Under the pieces are notes generated by a model. That model was not told the DNA's origin, made no database searches, and saw only the letters and a list, made by a program, of their open reading frames with translations. Positions 6,007-7,843 of a DNA stretch of 7,843 nucleotides are shown piece after piece. The stretch is from Paramuribaculum sp. Lineage in GTDB: Bacteria > Bacteroidota > Bacteroidia > Bacteroidales > Muribaculaceae. The stretch spans positions 1 to 7,843 of the forward strand of contig JAIDQW010000535.1 in assembly GCA_029062075.1 (NCBI GenBank), given 5' to 3'. Both the position numbers and the translations under genes were made by a program. Within the stretch, counting starts at the first letter, position 1. Every line of letters begins with the position of its first letter.

Positions 6007-7371
6007 TTAAAGCTTATTTACAGCGTCCTTGAACTGCCTGCCTCTGTCCTCATAGCTTGAAAAGAGGTCGAAGCTTGCGCAGCATGGCGACAGCAACACA
6101 GTGTCTCCCGGTTTAGAAACAGACACACATGCCTTTATGGCATCGTCAAGCGAGTGCACCGAAAGGAGCTGAGGCACTTTTCCCTCAAAAAATTGCTCCA
6201 GCTTGGTATTGTCCTTACCCATGCACACTATCGCTTTCACTTTTTCCTTTACCAGAGGCTCAATTTCGGTGTAGTCATTGCCCTTGTCTTTTCCACCGAG
6301 AATAAGCACTGTGTTTTCAGGCATACTTTCAAGCGCATACCAGCATGAGTTCACATTGGTTGCCTTTGAATCATTTATATACCTCACTCCGCCTACTTCC
6401 CTGACAAATTCAAGCCTGTGCTCCACTCCCTGGAAATCGGATAGGGCTTTGCGTATATCCTCTTTTTTAATATCAAGCAGACATGCCGACAATCCTGCAG
6501 CCATGGAGTTGTACAGATTATGGAGTCCGCTGAGCGACAAATCGGCTCTCGGCATGCGCATGGATGTTTCCGGAGTAAGAAATACAACCGAATCATCCTC
6601 ATCAACGTATGCTCTCGTGCCATTTTCCTCACGCTCTGCAAAGGGGAAAAGCTGCGCTTCGGTGACAATGTGAGCCATCTGCGCCTCAATCACGGGGTCA
6701 TTCTGCCAGTAAATGAATGCGTCCTGCGATGTGAGGTTCTGAATGATGCGGAATTTAGCCTTCACATAGTTTTCCATCTTGTAATCGTAGCGATCAAGAT
6801 GGTCAGGCGTAATATTCAGCAGCACGGCAACATTTGCCTTGAATTCATACATATTCTCCAATTGGAAACTTGACAGCTCTATGACATATACATCATGGTG
6901 CTCTCTTGCTACCTGAAGAGCGAGGCTCTTGCCTACATTACCGGCAAGTCCTACATTGATGCCGGCGTTGCGGAGAATATGATATGTGAGCAGAGTGGTG
7001 GTGGTTTTTCCGTTGCTGCCGGTTATGCACACCATCTTGGCATCGGTGTATCTTCCGGCAAACTCTATCTCTGAAATCACCGGAATGCCTTTGCTTACAA
7101 TAGCCTCAACCACAGGAACGGTAGGGGGAATACCGGGACTCTTCACCACCTCGTCAGCAGCAAGTATCTTGTCCATGCTGTGAGTTCCGCTTTCCCATTC
7201 AACGCCTTCAGCATCAAGCATATCGCGGTACTTTTGCGAAATATTGCCGGAATCAGACAGAAATACTTTCATGCCTTTATCCTTACCTAAAATGGCCGCG
7301 CCAACTCCGCTTTCTCCTCCTCCGAGAACCACAAGGGTGCGGACAGATGCATTATTTATATCGTTTGCCAT
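6007..7371 (-). CDS. murD: UDP-N-acetylmuramoyl-L-alanine--D-glutamate ligase MurD
   Basis: MurD is a cytoplasmic ATP-dependent ligase that adds D-Glu to UDP-MurNAc-L-Ala. The 454 residues have the usual three domains. The N-terminal UDP-binding domain carries VVLGGGESGVGAA (14-26) and VKSPGIPP (76-83). The central ATPase domain has the P-loop GSNGKTTTT (118-126), LAGNVGKSL (142-150), ELSSFQLE (165-172), NITPDHLDRY (186-195) and GLHNLYNSMAA (282-292). The C-terminal domain has HRLE (318-321), NDSKATN (333-339), LGGKDKG (358-364) and LLSPCCASFDLFSSYEDRG (426-444). GN(V/I)G, ELSSFQL, NDSKATN and SPxCASFD are specific to MurD within the Mur ligases, so the assignment is firm. It follows mraY by only 2 nt, which suggests coupled translation, and precedes ftsW by 20 nt. 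All key residues appear intact. Confidence 0.98.
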   Translation of the reverse strand: MANDINNASVRTLVVLGGGESGVGAAILGKDKGMKVFLSDSGNISQKYRDMLDAEGVEWESGTHSMDKILAADEVVKSPGIPPTVPVVEAIVSKGIPVISEIEFAGRYTDAKMVCITGSNGKTTTTLLTYHILRNAGINVGLAGNVGKSLALQVAREHHDVYVIELSSFQLENMYEFKANVAVLLNITPDHLDRYDYKMENYVKAKFRIIQNLTSQDAFIYWQNDPVIEAQMAHIVTEAQLFPFAEREENGTRAYVDEDDSVVFLTPETSMRMPRADLSLSGLHNLYNSMAAGLSACLLDIKKEDIRKALSDFQGVEHRLEFVREVGGVRYINDSKATNVNSCWYALESMPENTVLILGGKDKGNDYTEIEPLVKEKVKAIVCMGKDNTKLEQFFEGKVPQLLSVHSLDDAIKACVSVSKPGDTVLLSPCCASFDLFSSYEDRGRQFKDAVNKL

Positions 7372-7373
7372 AA

Positions 7374-7843
7374 TTACCTGATTTTAAGTGTTACAAAAGT
7401 CACTGCGGCAAGAAAAATCGCAATAATCCAGAAACGTGTCACAATCTTTGACTCCGGCACAGCTCTCAGAGGTGCCTGAATAATTGCCTCAATGCCACTG
7501 TTGCCCGGTTTCTGGAAGTGATGGTGAAGAGGGGTCATCTTGAATATACGCTTCCCGGTGCCGGTACGCTTTTTAGTATATTTGAAATATGCTACCTGCA
7601 GCATCACACTGAGATCTTCAACAAAGAAGATCGCGCAAAGAATAGGTATTAGCAGCTCTTTGCGGATCAGTATAGCGAACACCGCTATGATTCCTCCTAT
7701 GGTAAGGCTTCCGGTGTCGCCCATGAATACCTGCGCCGGATAAGCGTTATACCAGAGGAATCCTATGAGCGCCCCGATGAAAGCAGCCATGAACACTACC
7801 AGCTCAGAGCTACCCGGGATATACATTATATTAAGGTATGAGG
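7374..7843 (-). CDS. mraY: Phospho-N-acetylmuramoyl-pentapeptide-transferase MraY (C-terminal part; 5' end cut by window edge)
   Basis: MraY is an integral membrane enzyme that transfers phospho-MurNAc-pentapeptide from UDP to undecaprenyl phosphate, making lipid I. The frame is open to the window edge: the codons upstream of the internal Met at 7826 read SYLNI with no stop, so that Met is not the start and the N-terminal half or more is missing. The visible part holds the motif FMGDTGSL, whose Asp (codon 7718-7716) belongs to the Mg/substrate site, a loop with the signature MTPLHHHF (triple His at 7526-7518), and KIVTRFW, followed by a final hydrophobic helix ending TLKIR. Three further hydrophobic segments precede these. 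About 22 residues separate HHHF from KIVTRFW, roughly 13 more than in E. coli MraY. The TAA stop lies 2 nt before the murD ATG. MraY rather than WecA/GPT-type transferases follows from PLHHHF and from context. Confidence 0.97.
   Translation of the reverse strand, partial: SYLNIMYIPGSSELVVFMAAFIGALIGFLWYNAYPAQVFMGDTGSLTIGGIIAVFAILIRKELLIPILCAIFFVEDLSVMLQVAYFKYTKKRTGTGKRIFKMTPLHHHFQKPGNSGIEAIIQAPLRAVPESKIVTRFWIIAIFLAAVTFVTLKIR

Noticed and set aside
6060..6100. MurD motif SPCCASFD with Cys in place of the usual Ala (SPACASFD)
   Set aside because: It is a conservative change in a motif otherwise intact, and I recall it as common in Bacteroidota MurD. It is not evidence of altered function.
1..7843. 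Search for an undescribed system, mobile element, CRISPR array, tRNA/rRNA or riboswitch
   Set aside because: Coding sequence of seven core cell-wall/division genes fills the window, with gaps of at most 25 nt. No repeats, RNA folds or accessory genes were found that need another explanation.

Overview
This window is a stretch of a dcw (division and cell wall) cluster. Every gene lies on the minus strand, so transcription runs from high to low coordinates. In transcription order the genes are: the 3' end of mraY (7843-7374), murD (7371-6007), ftsW (5986-4712), murG (4697-3588), murC (3591-2215), ftsQ (2218-1283) and ftsA (1257 to the window edge at 1, 3' end missing). ftsZ would be expected just beyond position 1, and the rest of mraY and the earlier mur/fts genes beyond 7843, but neither is visible.

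The likely source is a member of Bacteroidota, order Bacteroidales. A gut lineage such as Muribaculaceae is possible, but that finer placement is only a guess. The reasons are: murC runs directly into ftsQ with no ddl or murB between them; start codons lack clear Shine-Dalgarno sequences; MraY carries extra residues after its HHH motif; and the Mur ligase and FtsA motifs have a Bacteroidales-like flavour. The base composition is moderate.

Packing is very tight. Gaps are 2 nt (mraY-murD), 20 nt (murD-ftsW), 14 nt (ftsW-murG) and 25 nt (ftsQ-ftsA). There are two 4-nt ATGA overlaps (murG-murC and murC-ftsQ). No stretch longer than 25 nt is free of coding sequence. I saw no RNA gene, mobile element, CRISPR array or terminator. 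One candidate Bacteroidales-type promoter lies inside the 3' end of murC and could give ftsQ-ftsA(-ftsZ) its own transcription.

The genes work in sequence. MurC and MurD add L-Ala and D-Glu to UDP-MurNAc in the cytoplasm. MraY transfers the finished pentapeptide precursor onto undecaprenyl phosphate (lipid I), and MurG adds GlcNAc (lipid II). FtsW polymerises lipid II at the septum, FtsQ is a divisome scaffold, and FtsA ties FtsZ filaments to the membrane.

The region is an ordinary, conserved core locus, and I found no undescribed system in it. The points worth a second look are small: non-consensus nucleotide-site residues in FtsA, a Pro/Glu linker before its membrane helix, a charged C-terminal tail on FtsQ, a variant SEDS loop in FtsW, the MraY insertion, and the candidate internal promoter.
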